Assembly (NCBI RefSeq): GCF_014839805.1
Contig: NC_051138.1
Coordinates: 5,702,983-5,766,982 of the forward strand
DNA: 64,000 nucleotides
Reading direction: 5' to 3'
DNA from: Manduca sexta
Taxonomy: Eukaryota; Arthropoda; Insecta; Lepidoptera; Sphingidae
The first letter of the stretch is position 1; every line of letters starts with the position of its first letter. Made by a program: the position numbers and the translations under genes. Positions 1 through 14,662 of this stretch are shown here, one piece after another. The notes under the pieces are model-generated. The model saw only the letters and a program-made list of their open reading frames with translations. It was not told where the DNA came from and did no database searches.

Positions 1-246
1 GTGACTTAAGCAAAAACAAAGACATCTCGCCTTTTTCCCGTAAGGATAGGCAGAGATCCAACCAGGGCACCCACTTTTCGCGATGTATATTCCGTCTCAT
101 GATGTGATAGGGAGCAACCCTTTACCATATTGAACTTAAATTCCAGTTTTCTTTCGGAAATCACTGTCTGATCCGGGATTCGAATCCGTTGACCTCAAAC
201 TGATGTATTGCGTACACAATTCAATTACGCTACAGAGGCAGTCATA
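1..246 (-). repeat. tRNA-derived SINE (family 1), cut by window edge
   Basis: On the minus strand this has an RNA polymerase III type internal promoter: an A-box-like TAGCGTAATTGA (plus 221-232) and a B-box-like GGATTCGAATCCC (plus 175-187). A body runs to the window edge. The body segment with CCCTATCACATCATG recurs, diverged and in the other orientation, near 32920-33010, which supports an interspersed repeat. The element may continue left of position 1. It is not a functional tRNA gene, because the region lacks a tRNA-length fold and is followed by SINE body. Confidence 0.75.
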
Positions 247-307
247 CGTAAATGTTTATTAAAATATTATAACTCTCCTAGAAACCTAGTACCCTACATC
301 AAAATTC

Positions 308-405
308 AGAAGGTATGTGCCAATTGGCAATTAGCACCTGCCAACCCCCACTAGGATAGCGTGATTAAGCTTAAACCGTCTCAGTAGTAGAGAATAGAGG
401 TGACG
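308..405 (+). repeat. Tail fragment of SINE family 2
   Basis: This resembles the conserved tail of the SINE whose fuller copy lies at 2184-2492: a CCAAC..GCACTAGG-like segment, then the hallmark CTCAGTAGTAGAGAA-type motif at about 380-394. The tRNA-like head is absent, so this is a truncated, diverged copy. Confidence 0.6.
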
Positions 406-2183
406 CATTATTTAAAGTTCCCCAGAATGGATGATGACTGACTCAACAATTTCGGTATTGAAAGTGAAAAATTGGTATTAAAACGTACTTTACTTTTATA
501 AGAATTCCGGTATTTAAATTCCGTATAATTCTTAAAGCGTAAACTTTTATTTATATGAGTATCAGTAACTCATTTTAAAATATTAATCACAAAAATCCAT
601 ATCATAAATCATATTTAAAATTAAGCTATGCTTGTTTATGCCTGGTTTACACTGCCAGACTTTTAAAAAAACAAGAAAACAATACCTAATTTGGTAAAAA
701 CTGGCCACTAAAAAAAATTAATGAAATAATTAAAGTTCAGCATCAAAAAGTTTGTGCTGCGCGTCGCACTCGCAGATAAATCAAGCTCGCGTGAGGGTCG
801 GCGCAGATTTATTTTTATTTATTTCACTCCCCTAAGATTTAATACCGCAAGACGTCGGCCACAGTTTCCACAATTTCACGCTTATTGTTTTCCCATCCGT
901 GATTTATGGTCATGTAATAGACAACAGTATTTCTCGGACGCAATAAACTTTGTCACCTAAATCTTCGCCGTTAAGCCTATTGCGCGTTTTCGGACCTAAA
1001 TTTCGGCACAGCACATCTGAACGATGGTTTAATTAGAATAACCCTTATGTATCAGTGTAAAGTAACCCTTAGTATACGACGTTTAAGTTTAAGGTTGTTT
1101 GTATTTATATTGATATCGTTTTATATTATAATTTATAGGAATCTATATTAATGTTTTATTTGCAGAAATAGCTTACGTAATACGAACTCATATTATTTTT
1201 ATTTGCTAAATATTTTTAACTCATTAGGGTGCTTATTATCCAGTAAACTGACTAATTTGTATCTAAAAGGAATGTTACTAACTTGACCTCATTATTTCAA
1301 AGCCGTACTTCACCATTGTGACAATAGGAAGCGATAAATGCAGAAATTCATTATACAGGTGTGCCCAAAATATTAGGTTATTGTGTATACTTGTGTACAA
1401 AGTTTAGTAAAGGGACATGTATAATATTTAATGGTAATCTAACGATAGCGTACTTAGGCTATTAAACAGGTAATAAAATAGGACCGAGTCCGGGAAACCA
1501 ATAATTAGTGCCAGTTTTTGAATTTGAAAGTCAATTCTGAATTTCTCATATGAACTGAAGTATAAAATAGTTGTAAAATAGTATTATATTATACTTACGA
1601 TACGCAGCATGCTGCGCTACCTTAGAATGTTTTTCATTTTAGTTTACATTCTAGGTTCTAAGTTATAATGTAACAACTACTGGATTTCCTTTTTACATAA
1701 ATAAGTCTTCAAGTAGGTAATCCAATGTCTATTATTTAATAAGACCGATATTGCTTCGATAAAACATAATAATTTAAGATATAATTGTGACCATAAGTAA
1801 TATTGAATAAATAAAGAATATAATTTAAATCATTCAATTTTATACAACTTCACTTAGGTACTTTTGATATTACATGTAGATTCATGTACAAAGTCCGCCA
1901 TTGGAAAATACCCTCTTTGAGAAAATGGTACATTAATTATAATGTACTCTATATTTAATAGACAAAACCGTGTATTATAATCTACTCTATATTATTGTAT
2001 AAAGCTTAAATACGTTACTTTTGTCTGTTATTGTTAAAACACTCTACGAACCATGTGTCAGATCCAGACTTTTTCTCACTCGAGGTACCTACATTATTTT
2101 TGAGTGTTACGTGCTAACTGACAGAAAGCATTAAAGATAACTAGTTGTATTAGTTATAGATATAACTGCAAGTGAAACAGTGA

Positions 2184-2492
2184 ACGATACCTAGCCTAGT
2201 TGGGAATGAAATTGACTTCCGAGCGGTATATCCACAAGACCCAAAGCACACACCTCTTACTTAACGAATTTTTAAGTGTAAGTATTGTTTATCAATGCAC
2301 GTCAGCTATAACTATGAAGGAAACCCTCGTGATAAAAACTACAAACGTGAGATTTTTTTATAAAAATATGAAGATATGTAAAGTCTGCCAATCCGCACTA
2401 AGCCAGCGAGGTGAACTAAGTCCTAAACTCTCTTAGTAGTAGAAGAGTCCCATGCTAAGTAGTGGGCTCAATACAGGGCTGATATTATTATT
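2184..2492 (+). repeat. SINE family 2, near full length, diverged
   Basis: It starts with a tRNA-like head (TAGCCTAGTTGG A-box-like sequence at about 2191-2202), continues through a body with the ACACACCTCT motif, and ends with GTCTGCCAATCCGCACTA, TAGTAGTAGAAGAG, ATACAGGGCTGATATTATTATT. Head, body and tail are colinear. This makes it the reference for recognising the inversion in the copy at 14748-15101. The 78-residue ORF starting at 2200 lies inside the SINE and is not a gene. Confidence 0.8.
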
Positions 2493-2825
2493 GCACGTCG
2501 ACAAATCAACCTAATATTTGAAGTAACAGAGCACTTAATTCTATACATAATCGCAATGCTACAAATTGGTGTTTCAAAGTAAGATCAATTACAGTGGTAT
2601 CAACTAATCCGCACTACATCACAACTAGGTGCGTCGTGGCGTCCAAGTTTGGCAATTATCGGGGGAGCAATGCTGTTATCATAGTATCGGCTTACTCAGA
2701 AACTGACTCTCGCCTATTTATTTTTATGTCAGCAACCGTCATTATGAGACACTCCATTAGCTTGGATTGCGGTGAGACTCGTTTTTGGTTACGCTTTGGG
2801 GTGCGATTTTGTGACGATTTTTTTC

Positions 2826-2966
2826 TTATTTGACTTATGTTATAAAGGGTGTTTATGTTGTATGCTGGTTGTAAAAAATATTTTTTTGTAAATTCATTAT
2901 TTGACTTATATTATAAAGGGTGTTTGTGTATGCAGGCCGTAAAAAATATTTTTATGTAATATCATC
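2826..2966 (+). repeat. Two-unit tandem repeat, period about 71 bp
   Basis: Two adjacent units both read TTATTTGACTTAT(G/A)TTATAAAGGGTGTTT and later GTAAAAAATATTTTT. They start near 2826 and 2897, with diverged ends. This is a local duplication with no coding content. Confidence 0.8.
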
Positions 2967-4307
2967 GTGTTATTTGGAATGTAAATTGACGATTGCTCTG
3001 TATTATTTTAGCAATCGATTTAATCAATTAATGCTAGAATATAAATAATAAAACCGGTTGTATTATAGTACATTATAATTAATTGATAATTTAATGTTAT
3101 TGCATTTTGTTTTACAAACTAACCAAATTTATTCAGAGTTCCAGTTTTTTATTCTAAGCGTCTCTTTAATTTAACAGGACATTTAAAATGTAAAGCCAAC
3201 ACTAATTATAGCTTAATTAATTATTCATTTCGACAGTTAAAAATGTTATATATGTCAAAGCATACATAAATCATGTCAGGTATTCACAACAAAGCAAATC
3301 AATTTAATGAAAAACGCGCAGAGTCTAAAAATATACCAATTTGTATGACTTGTTTAATTATTCAAATAGGTATGTCAGGTGAATGTCCTTTAGTTGTAAA
3401 TTTATTTCCGCAAAATATACAAAAAACAAATTTGCTTTTAAAAAATGTAAATTGCATTATTTCAAATTTAAAGCCCAGAAAGGAAGACAGATTACAAAAA
3501 AAATAAATAAAACAATAAACATCAATTAATTTACAACAAACATTTGAAAATCGAACGTTCCACGTGACAAAGTGTCAGCACATAAATAACAACAATAACA
3601 ACACATATCTGACACCGATATAGTTAAAAACGCGCCTGCGACGAAATCGAATATTGAAAGTGTCGAGAGACAGAGATAAGACAGCACGTGCCGCTCCCTT
3701 GCCGCCACTTAGCCCACAGTAATCTGAATACCGCAAAGCTCACTGCGATAAACTGCCATTAAAAAGCGTTCGATTTATTACCGAACGATTTCCGAACGAT
3801 TTATACGTGTGCGAAGTATCTACGCAGAGGGCATTGCGGGTGAATAGCGTTTTGTGATTTAAGTCACTTTCGTACGATTTTAGGGTTCCGTAGAAAACTA
3901 TGAACTCATAAAAATATAATTTTAATAAGACAATTTACTATTCTTGTGTAGTTTTAATACTATTATAAATATTTTATCCCATTTTTAACAATATAAAATG
4001 TTCATTTTGATTTACTTTGGATTGTCCACAATATCACTGGAACCTTATTGTAAATAAAATTATAAATCCAGTGTTTCAATGAAGAAAGCGAGTGTTCCTA
4101 TTTCTTATCTTACTTCTAACTAATTTTATAAATTTGAATATTTATGAAAATATTTGGATATTTATCAAAAGTAAATGCATTAACCTTAGAACGGAATTGA
4201 ATGATATTGGCCACACGTATAAATCATGTTCTAAATTAACATAATACAAGCTTCTCTTTCTTTCCGTAATTTACTCTTGTATATTTGATTTTTTTGCCTG
4301 TTTTTCT

Positions 4308-4352
4308 AAGTAGATGGCGCTGGCATCGTACAGACGGCGGAATAGCTCGCTG
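4308..4352 (+). repeat. Small fragment of a Helitron-like repeat
   Basis: The stretch AGATGGCGCTGGCATCGTAC followed by AGACGGCG matches the internal part of the larger element at 42471-42784 (GATGCCGTTGGCGTCGTACA, then GATGGCGCTG). It is a short relic, recognised only by that similarity. Confidence 0.45.
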
Positions 4353-4581
4353 ATTACTAATAGAAAAAAGTTACAGAAATCTTTTTTTAATATTGGAAAA
4401 AAAATAGACTGAAGACTGAAATTAATCTAAAATTAATATAACTTAATAGATTCAGATGTTGTATACTTCTGCTTACGATAATTAATTTCATTTTACCAGT
4501 TATGGAACCCAATTCTAATTGTGGTTTGGTATGATCTTGACTTACTTTATATCATTTAAATTGCAAACTTAAAGAACAACA

Positions 4582-4631
4582 AAGCCTTAGTCTAATCACT
4601 AGCCAAATGGCTAGTGATTAGACTAAGGCTT
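4582..4631. repeat. Perfect palindrome, 24-nt arms, 2-nt spacer
   Basis: The left arm (4582-4605, beginning AAGCCTTAGTCTAATCAC) is the exact reverse complement of the right arm (4608-4631), separated by AA. Flanking bases do not extend the pairing. It could extrude as a cruciform, or fold as an RNA hairpin if transcribed as intron. It may be the collapsed termini of a MITE. No copy elsewhere in the window was noticed. Confidence 0.95.
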
Positions 4632-7600
4632 GTAAATTACAAGTAATGCAAATAAATTATTTCTGCTTATCAATTGTATTAACTTAGTGACAACAAAAGT
4701 TTTATTGTTATATAATAAATGATTGTCGTAGGAGTATAGAATATACAGACCTTAAAAAATATTATTTTTGTTTACATATTTAAATAAGAACATATACTAG
4801 AAAACAAAATAAATTCTATCTATAATATCGAATACTTTTGTAAAAGCGAATCCACATTCCATTCTACACGCGCTACTCTACGCGAACTAACCCTAGTGAA
4901 ACTAACACCACGTATAGTTTTGCTTTTTGTATATTTGCCTGGCAATATTCATCACTCACCGCCCGTGTCACTGATCAAATAGCACCCACAAAGGAGTCCC
5001 CAGATATTTCTGACAGACATATCAATGATAGATAGTTTCACAAACAGAATAAATCTTTATCATAAAAAATGTCTTAAGTTTAGGTGTCTCCATTGGTTAG
5101 GCAAATAAAAATTATGTTCAATGCTAAAAATCGAGTAGGCAATGCTTTAAATTTACAGAAGAACTTAAATAATTTTTTTCTTAATATAAAACACAATTTT
5201 GAGATATTTTATATTCTGTTTGCATACAAATAATAAGTATTTGTCTTTATAAGTATATCATATCTATCTTTACAATTTATTAATTAACAACGGGATCACT
5301 CTAAAATTTTACTTTAGTTTTAAGCTGAATTATGAAAAGTCAATTTACATAAAGTTAAATTGTTAAAACATTCCCACCAAAACATCATAGACGCAATACC
5401 AAAAACATAATTTATTGATAACTTTTAAACATTATATTTATGTTACGATGTGAGTACATTATATTGAGTGTGATTCTTCAAAGACGGCAGAATAAACAGT
5501 AGAGCAAGTAAATTATTTTACGTAAACTATTCAAAACAGAACATTCCTTTAAAGTTATGGTGACGTTAATATACTAAGCACAAAATGAACATCAGAAACG
5601 AGGAACACACTACCTAACGTTTGTTATTATATTTATATTACTATTGTAAACGCTTAGTGGACGTGTTCACACTCACTAATAATTACTGACACTAAATCAT
5701 CGTTCACGTGGCGTAAACATCCTTTCACGACTACAAGGCGGTTTAAAAAAAACTAAAAGACCAAAAACAACTCGCTGACAGCCTATTGTAAGCTAATAGT
5801 CATAATATGTATATTTTTTTTGTTTTTGTTACGTACGTCCGATTATTTACATGCTACTCTACGTTAGCCGTATGGGAATGTTTACGTATTAAATTAAAAC
5901 TCTTTTTAAGTTGTTCTTGAGCCAAAAATATACCTTTATAATGTAACGTGTCTTTGAAAGAAATTGAATCGTGTTACATATGCGGAGATCACAGTTTCGT
6001 TTGTTATGTCTTGGTTGCTACTTAACGCTCCATATTCGATGCCGTCGGTGCTAGATGTCTTCTATTAGGTTAATGGATCAAAAACAAATTATGAGCTCTG
6101 TTGTGTATTTAAAAACTTTGAAAATAGAATAATCCTGATTAGTTATTATTATGCCAATTTATGGCATTTATTACTTAATTCTTATTTCATTATTTTAATA
6201 TTTGGCGTCGTTCCGTACATACTTATTCCTAAATTCTTACGGATGTACCTATATAGCGTTATTAAGTATAGTAAAACGCATAAAAATGATTCTAAAAGTC
6301 TTTGTACGATATATTGTTCTCAACTGATGTATATGAATAAGAGTTTATTTGTAGTAAATTTCCGATTCAAATGTAAAGCATAAATTTTTTACATCTATTT
6401 AATTCATTGCCGCGGCCCACACGATATCTAATAACAACATTTTCATGTTGTACTAAATGTTTGCTACAAATATATGAACTAAATACGAACGGAATGCATT
6501 GCAAACAATAGATTAATTGTACTCAACACTCTTAAATCTCATGATTTTAGTACAAAATCGCGCAAGTTTGGAACTATCCAGGCTCCACGGAAATGGGTAC
6601 CTGGATTTCATTCAACAATGGAGCTCTGTTAAAGGCCCAGGAATTGGTTGACAAGGTAAAACAAACGCACGTAATCTTATCTACGGTAAACTAAAACGCA
6701 GTAGCAGTTTGTCTTGGGTTCTTTACAAACATGATAAATTCGGTTTGAAAAAGTGTTGGTCTATTTTTTTCTAGATGAGATCCGGTCGGTGTAATGAATT
6801 AATTTCTTATACTCATAATACCAATTCACCTTGAGAAGTACCTGAGGAAGAACAGAGATCCATATTATTCACTTGATTTGATAGCAAATAACTGAACTAA
6901 CAACTAAAACATACTAAGCATTATATTTTTTATGACATCATTGTTTGTACTACAATGCTTCCAAAGGATAGAATTATAAAATGTAACAATATGAATTTAT
7001 AAAATTTATTAAATATTGTTTTTTTATAGTTTTAAGCAATAAGAAAACGTTTATTTTTTCAAAGTTTCCTAATCAAATGCACAAAACCATTAAGAAGCAC
7101 AGATATTGTTATTTTTTCATGCCAAAAACTTTTCATCATTAAAAACAATGTCATAATAAAACAGCAGAGGGAAAATGTAATTGAAGCCAAAAAATTAGAG
7201 GGGGCAACTAAGACGGTAACAATAAAAGTTAAAGCAAAGCCACGTTTAATTGTGTCATAAAAATAAAAATTAAATAAAAATGGGGGAATGAGAAAAATTT
7301 GTGACCGTGATTCCATTTTTGAAATTATTTTATGTACGCTTGGGGAGGGATTATCTCACAATATTACCTGACCGGAGGACCAAAGAATGCCCTTTTGGAA
7401 AAAATATTTTCTTCACTGTCATACTACTCTAGCATGATAGATGGCATTTAGGGTTTACTGTAAGCTATATACGATTTATTGGTTCTTCAAATTATAGCAA
7501 CACGTTCTTTTCCCCTAACGTCTTTACATCTTGGTATGAACGTTACTTCTATAAAAAACGCTTTAATATATTTCGACTTTTATTGCAAGTGTGAAATGTT

Positions 7601-9779
7601 AAACGTCTAAAATAATGACTTCATAAACTCAACGGTGTAGAATACTACATACCTTCAGATATTATCTAGCTTTGTAAGACAAAAGAATAAAAACTAAAGT
7701 TAGAAATTTAAATAAAAGTAAAACAGATATGAATCTTAAATTAACACAAATACAGTCATCGACACATAATGCTAGCATTATCTCTATGCTAAAATATATG
7801 TACAGTTTAATAATAAAAAATATTACAGTTCTTAATTAACTGTATTAGCAAAGATGACACGTGGGCATTTTATTTAAAACTAAGCACTAACTGCTCGTTC
7901 AAATAAAACCTGTCCAGTTTAATTAACCAGCTGTAATGAACAATAACTGAGTAACATTGTATGTTGAAGGGTCAATGCTGGCCCTTATTTAAAAGACGCC
8001 GGAGCACCGTTGTGTTCGACGGTACAAACATAAGTTAATGTAGCAAGTCACCGCAACAGTCAGGTAGCTGCTACGTTTCAATTTCTCCGAGGCATTTTAT
8101 TTACAAAACTAATTACGTTTGTCTGATAGGGTATTAAACAGCTCCCAGTGCTTCACTTGATTCGATGACAGTTAATAAAGACATTCCGACCGTATTTAAG
8201 ATCAACCTATTACATTTGAGATGTGTTCGTTTCTTGATGAAGTTATTACGGTCGGTACATTGAAATGCTTTTTTTCGCACGCGACTGTACTTTTGTTCTG
8301 TTAATCATCTTCAATAATATAAAATGTCTTATTAGCGATAGAATGAGATACATAAAAATATTAACCGGGTTGAACGCGTTTTTATTGTTTTTTTTTTTTA
8401 TATTTTTATTACTGTTGGCACGAACATCATTGTCGGCACGCCACGTGGTCCGGATAATTGAAATGTCCAAACACTAAATTTATAGTTTCTACAACATCAC
8501 TATTTCTTTTTTATTACTCCTATCGATCTTGTTGCCAGTAGTCTAACATTGTTTTATTGGACAGTAACAGTCTTCCATTTCTGACTGCTTAATAAAGGAT
8601 TTTTGAAATTTAATTACATGTAAAATAATTTATATTTTCTAGAAACCAATTGTACGATGTTTGTTACTTCTTTATGAACTGCCCTATTTTTTCTCTTGGC
8701 ATAAATCATAATCATTATTTCATCAGCAATAATTACAGAAATTGGCGCATACATTGAACCTCTTTAAAATACCACTGATCTTTTATATATATCGATAACT
8801 GGAAAACTTAAAACTAAATATTACGAGTGAAGCAAGCACATTAAAATCTTAAATATTAATTGTAACAGGAGAGCGTCGCCGGCATCCCTTTCTGCAAATG
8901 CTGGGGCAACATAATCAGCCCCCAAGGGACAACCTCTTGTAATTAGCGGCTGTTCATTTCTTAATTTCAATATTTAATTACAAAGGAAACTCGATGACTG
9001 CCTCGAATAGAAAGAGACGTCATCTTCAGAAAGACTTTTGAATCCGTTTTTGTTACAAATTCACTGAGAATATCGTTTGATACGAGCCTCTTTGTTTCTT
9101 TGAGCGCAATCAAGATACTTTAATTTAATCATTGGTATTTAATGTATTTTTTACATAGCTTAATTAAATCTATATTTTATATCAAAATCTGAATTGATTT
9201 AATTTGTATGTAGTATATTTTCATTGAAATTAGAAGCTGCATTGATTCGATAGTTTTATTTTAGTCTGGTTATTTCATAAATGATAAATACAGGGGTTGT
9301 TACAGTTACTTTTAATTTTCAGAGCAACATTGCTAGGCTTAGTAGGTCTCGGTATTATCATTGTATTTTATTTGTTAAACGAGCTATAGAACTCCCCTCT
9401 GTGTCATGTCTGAGAAAAGTAAAAAAAGCCAAAAATATGTCCATGTTGTAGAAACCAATGTCATATACAATTTATAGAACAGGCCCTCTTCTTTGACCGG
9501 TTGGAATATAACAACTCAATACGGATGAAGTTACTGTTATTATTTTTAAAGACCAAGAAAGGGGTGGCGAGAGGCGTACATGACAGGTGATCGTGAGACA
9601 ATTATATACTATTTTTATTAACAGTACAAATTAATAGGCCAATGTGAAGACATTGACAACTGATACGTTTATAAAATCTAGAACCGGCAGGCCATTTTGA
9701 AAGTAACTGCAAACCTGTCACCAACCTTTGTCATTTCACAGTACGGTCCGAAATTAAAATTATAAATGATTCTCTTTAA

Positions 9780-9985
9780 GTGAGTTTTTCATTTGGCACT
9801 TTTCAATTGGTTCGGCAGTCGGGATGCGTGCGTTTGGCACGTTTTGTTCTGAATGGTTGACAGGCGTTGGCTCGGACGTGCCCAGGCGGACCAGGCTATT
9901 GAATTGTTTTGTTGTGTAAAATTATACAATTTCTGGCCGGGGACCACTCTGCGTAGTGTCACGCCCCGTGCCATTCGGACGAAAA
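9780..9985. other. CpG-rich intronic island
   Basis: The stretch is clearly richer in G, C and CpG than its surroundings and looks non-repetitive. It contains a 61-residue minus-strand ORF with no recognisable domain. It could be a regulatory module of dac or an old element; the sequence alone does not decide. Confidence 0.3.
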
Positions 9986-12900
9986 ATATTTCATATGGTG
10001 TACGATGTATAATCTGTAATTATTAATTTGCCCCGTGGAGAGTCAGAATTCTGTTGTCTGTATATTATCGAAACATAATTATTGTAAAATATATTTTATT
10101 TAAACATAATCTTAGGGTAACCATGATCTAAAGAAAAATCCAACATCTAATTTTGGTATCAGGGCAAAGAATTTATAAATCAACTCTAATATTTTTTATT
10201 ATTAGTAACTGAAAGATGAGTGACAGTCTGAATGCATTCCCATTAGTTTGTTAATTATGAAATTTTTACGGTTTACTTTATCTCTGTTTATGGACAATAC
10301 TAGAGGCCTTGCTAGCGACTTCTCGTCTCATGCATTAGTATAAAAATAGTCAAGAAAACCAGCAACAAAGCTGTACAATCGCTTAAATCGCTACCTACCG
10401 ACATGTGATGATATTTCATTACGTGGTGGAGCTCTATTATTATACGTAGTTTAAAATACACAGTCATGGATTCCGGACTTTAGCAAATAAATTGTTTAAG
10501 CGAATCGGCATATTTCCATTACTACTTTGAATTTTTTACCACCGGCGCCAAGCTAATCATTTCCTTCCAAAATATCCTAGACAAATTAAAAATGGGGACC
10601 CACATCAGATGCAATGATATTGTTCTGTTTTTTTTGGTATTTAATAGTTTTCTATTTATATTGACACGCTTCATCAAGAATAATCGAAAAGTTTTGCTAC
10701 CGTTCCCGTCGATTGTATACTTTTTTCGTTCAAACGCTCTTTTGTAGAAGTAAAAAATAACTCGCTACCTGGCCCGCAACAGACACAGTTAGTTCTTAAA
10801 TTAATTTCTTCTAATTCTGGCGAACGATATTGTCGAGTCATATCCAGCGTGTGCGCACCATCGTGCCATCGGCGGCTTTTACATACACAAAGATAGATGT
10901 GAAAGTAAAAAACTAGAGCTTGTTTTTCAACAGCATCCATTAAAGGGACACTTGAAAGATAGATGCAGTTGTATGTATTATTCGGAAACGCATAAACGTA
11001 TCCAAAAATAACGTCGTGAAAGCGAAGCACGTTCCGATATAATGTATATTGTACGCACTATGTACCGACATTGTTTAATTACACATTTTATATTTCCTTT
11101 TCAAAGTTGATTACGACGATTTTATATTCACTAAATAATTTGAACAACATGCGTTTACGTCATGGATTATTGTGGCGTTCTTCCTCTGTGATTTACGTTT
11201 ACGTCCGCCGCTCTCTTTTTAACTTCAATTTCTTATGTTCAATGAAAAATTAAAATAATCAAAACACACGGGCTAGAGATTTGAAACAGAATAGAGTCCC
11301 GGACGTGTGATCGTTCAGTGTCGAACAAAAATAAACGTTATGATTTGTTAAACAGGTTATTAGAAAAACATCGCCGCTGTCGACAGCCAGTTTGGAAATA
11401 AACTATTAAAAACTGGCCAGGCGCGACTCCGGCCCGCTCTCGTGAGGTTCCGTCGCATGTTTTAATGTGGGCTTATAGACTTAACTGCACGTCACTTGTG
11501 AAATCGATACGCAACTCATAATAAGAACTATCATGTTTTATTCCAATGATCCTCGCATCGCTGGTAATTAACTTTAATAATTATAAACACTATTAATTGG
11601 CCCTTTATGTCAACGAGTAACATATAGGCATGAATAAAATACTAATGGTTATGATATTTTGCTATTCAATTATCATCTACTCAGACATTAAGAACTACAT
11701 ATTTTACGATAAGATAAAATATTTAAGTAAAACAAAATGGCGATCTCAAAATGTTTCAGTGGTGCATCATACTATTTGATAGAATCGGTGTGACTTAAAA
11801 TAGCATGGCCGCTATGCTTATTATAGTTTATTTTATTCTCTTTGTAATCTAACATATCAAATACTTTTATTTTTGGGGATAAAAGATTTTAAATATAAAA
11901 AACATAAGTGGGATTTTTAACACAAACAGAAATCACTCATAAATCATGAACGTAATAGTTACATTCTGACGGTACGTAAGTACATCTGAAAAATCTTTTG
12001 TTTGATCAGACTCAAACATCTGGATGTTGAACAGAAGTTCATAATAAAATATGATGAAAAAATATGTTAAGTCCTTTTGTATCGACACCGCTTCTGACTG
12101 CTCTGTACTGCGGCCCAAACGCCTTGATACTTAACGGTTTAATCGGAAAATATTTGAAAAAACCAAACATTTGAAATGTTTTATGGAGAAAAAATTGATC
12201 CGTAAATTTAATTTAATCAGTCTGCTCGGTCAACTTATTACGTATATTAAATGTACAGGTATAACGATTAAATATAAAAAATAAAAACGCTATTGATGAA
12301 TTATCTTTATCGTCCGATCTGTGCTTATCGTCTATGGACAACGTAAATGAGGCATAACATAAAAATACAGTGTGGACACCCTAAGGGCATGATCGTAATA
12401 CGCTAATTGCGTTTGTTGTATTCAGCATAAAGAAATACAATTAGCTGACATGAATAATGTTGTGTCGGCGTCTGAGCCACATTTCACTAAATGCCAAACG
12501 TCTACGTCGAGGGCGCCATCCATACCGGTTTTAACATTGCACTAGACGTTTTCTACACTGTACCTTTTTATTTCTGAATTCCATGTATAATGCATTGTAC
12601 AATATAAAAGAAAATTCTATCATAAAGATTTATCTACGCGCGCTACTGGTGCGCTGTCATTTTTAACACTATTGTGCCTTTTTTTATTTGTTATACTGGT
12701 TTATATAGAAATTAGTAGATAATTTTAAATTGATAGTTTATGCAGCAAACGTTACTTTTTCATAAAAGTCAGTAGTCTTTAATTTATTTTTTAGAGTGCA
12801 TTAATAAAATGTTGGTACACGCATTTGATGATTGCTCGTTAATTAGAAGCCATTATTCTATTAATGTTGTGTGTAAGCCATTCGTATCCAGTAATATTAG

Positions 12901-14400
12901 CATTATTTAACTGCATACATAGACGAAGACGAAACCTAATTATAGTCGAACTCACGAGCTATAACCGTACACTATTATGTCAATTAACTACTGTAATGTA
13001 TTACCGGTGCCACGCAATTTGTGGTCGCACATGTACACTCGCCCAAATAATTTTACTGTGTTCATCGTTAGGTAATAAATAAATGCTAAAACCTATAATT
13101 TGAATACCTATAGCACCGTAAATGTCATTAATTTAACCAACATTATTTTTATATAAGAATAAAATACAAACTTTTTGACTAATGTTTATTTTAAATACAG
13201 CCAATATTATAATTTTATCAATGAATTAGATACTTGGCGACTACAGACGAATAGTCACAAATACGAGTGTGTAAATACCTGATTCTAGTTTATTCACGTT
13301 TATTCATAGTCCTCCTTCACGAATTATACGCCAATCGTCTATATGAGGAACCTCAGCGACAAAACAATTAAATAGAGCAACTATTTAATTTTCAAATATC
13401 AAAATCATTAAGTTGTATACACATTGCAGCCGAAACGTATAGCAGTTCATAGTAACTCGGTAAGATTTGTTTTGATAATACATCATAAAACTATTAAATA
13501 TTGGATCGCTGAGTGAGACTACCCGCGCTACTGTTTTCACGTTTGGTGTCAAGTCTTAGGTTGAAGCGGAAGCGGGACAGAGCGCAATAATTTTCAAGCT
13601 ATTGGGAAATTAAACTATTACTTCCGATAATAACTATGTATATCTTGTATCAAAATTATTTGTGTATAGCATGTTTCATAATTATTTGCGTGAAATCTGC
13701 AACTTAATAAAATATGTGGGTTAATGATAATAGAATAATATAATTTCGAATTCGTTTATATCTATTTAGATCGAAGCATATAAGTATACAGGAACTGACT
13801 TTTGATGTGAAAGAATATCTAAACGAAGCGAATCAAACTTCCAATTAATATTTTTTTTAACTTATATGAAGTCATTTATCAATATCTTAGCAAAGACCAT
13901 TTAACTCACGATCAAACAAAACAAACAAGCACCGTCTATTAAATTTCGTTTATTACCTTCCAAGGCCTGTAAATATAAACATACAATTGTAATGACCGAT
14001 AACCCGCTAATCGCTGCTCTCATAACTTGCACTTGTACTGATCACTGATCACGGCGTAATCGGTTTGTTATTTCAGCGTTTAGACGATGTTTAAACCTTG
14101 TTTTGTTTTGTCAGAGGCATGTGGGAATCATTCTATTGTGTTCCACATCCGGGTTATGATTGGTTATTTCGATTTCAATTTTAGAACGTTCGATCTTGTA
14201 ATATGCTACTGAAACAGACCGCAAAATGTATGTGAACAGTGGCCGCCGTCCGACGGTAAATTACGTCGTAATGCTTGTTAATAATTATTGTAGCGTGTTC
14301 TGCATTGTATACTAATTATACAGTTATTAAATCAGCAAGATTGTAAGGATTTTTGTTGCTAAATCGTTGAGGTGGTTGCACTGGATTTAAGTTATACAAA

Positions 14401-14662
14401 TCATTTTTTGCTGCTGATGGTAGGATATATTTTATATCCACTCGGATAACGATTGCCGTACACAGGGTGTTAAAACCCGCCATAGTGGCCCATGTAAGTG
14501 TGTTACATTCCGGGATCAGCCTGTACATACCCCGTTCCAACAGCCGGCACAATTGTGTCGACTGTCGCAGGGTAATCATCTTTCGTCATTTCAATCTATT
14601 TGACGCACATCCACTTACCATCAGGTGCAGAAGGGCCATTTTGCTCTGCCCGTATAAAAAAA
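14401..14662 (-). mobile_element. SINE-like non-autonomous element with 12-bp target duplication
   Basis: The element is flanked by exact direct repeats AAGTTATACAAA at 14389-14400 and 14663-14674. On the minus strand it begins with a T run and ATACGGGCAGAGC, passes through CTGATGGTAAGTGGAT and GTGTCGACTGTC-type segments (plus orientation shown for the latter), and ends in a short A-rich tail. A second copy in opposite orientation lies at 37266-37514. It has no coding capacity. The ORFs at 14316-14579 and 14467-14685 are frames within it. Confidence 0.85.

Noticed and set aside
2200..2436. 78-residue ORF
   Set aside because: It lies within the SINE at 2184-2492.
10674..11030. 118-residue minus-strand ORF
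   Set aside because: No recognisable motif, AT-rich flanks and no splice or promoter support; best explained by chance.
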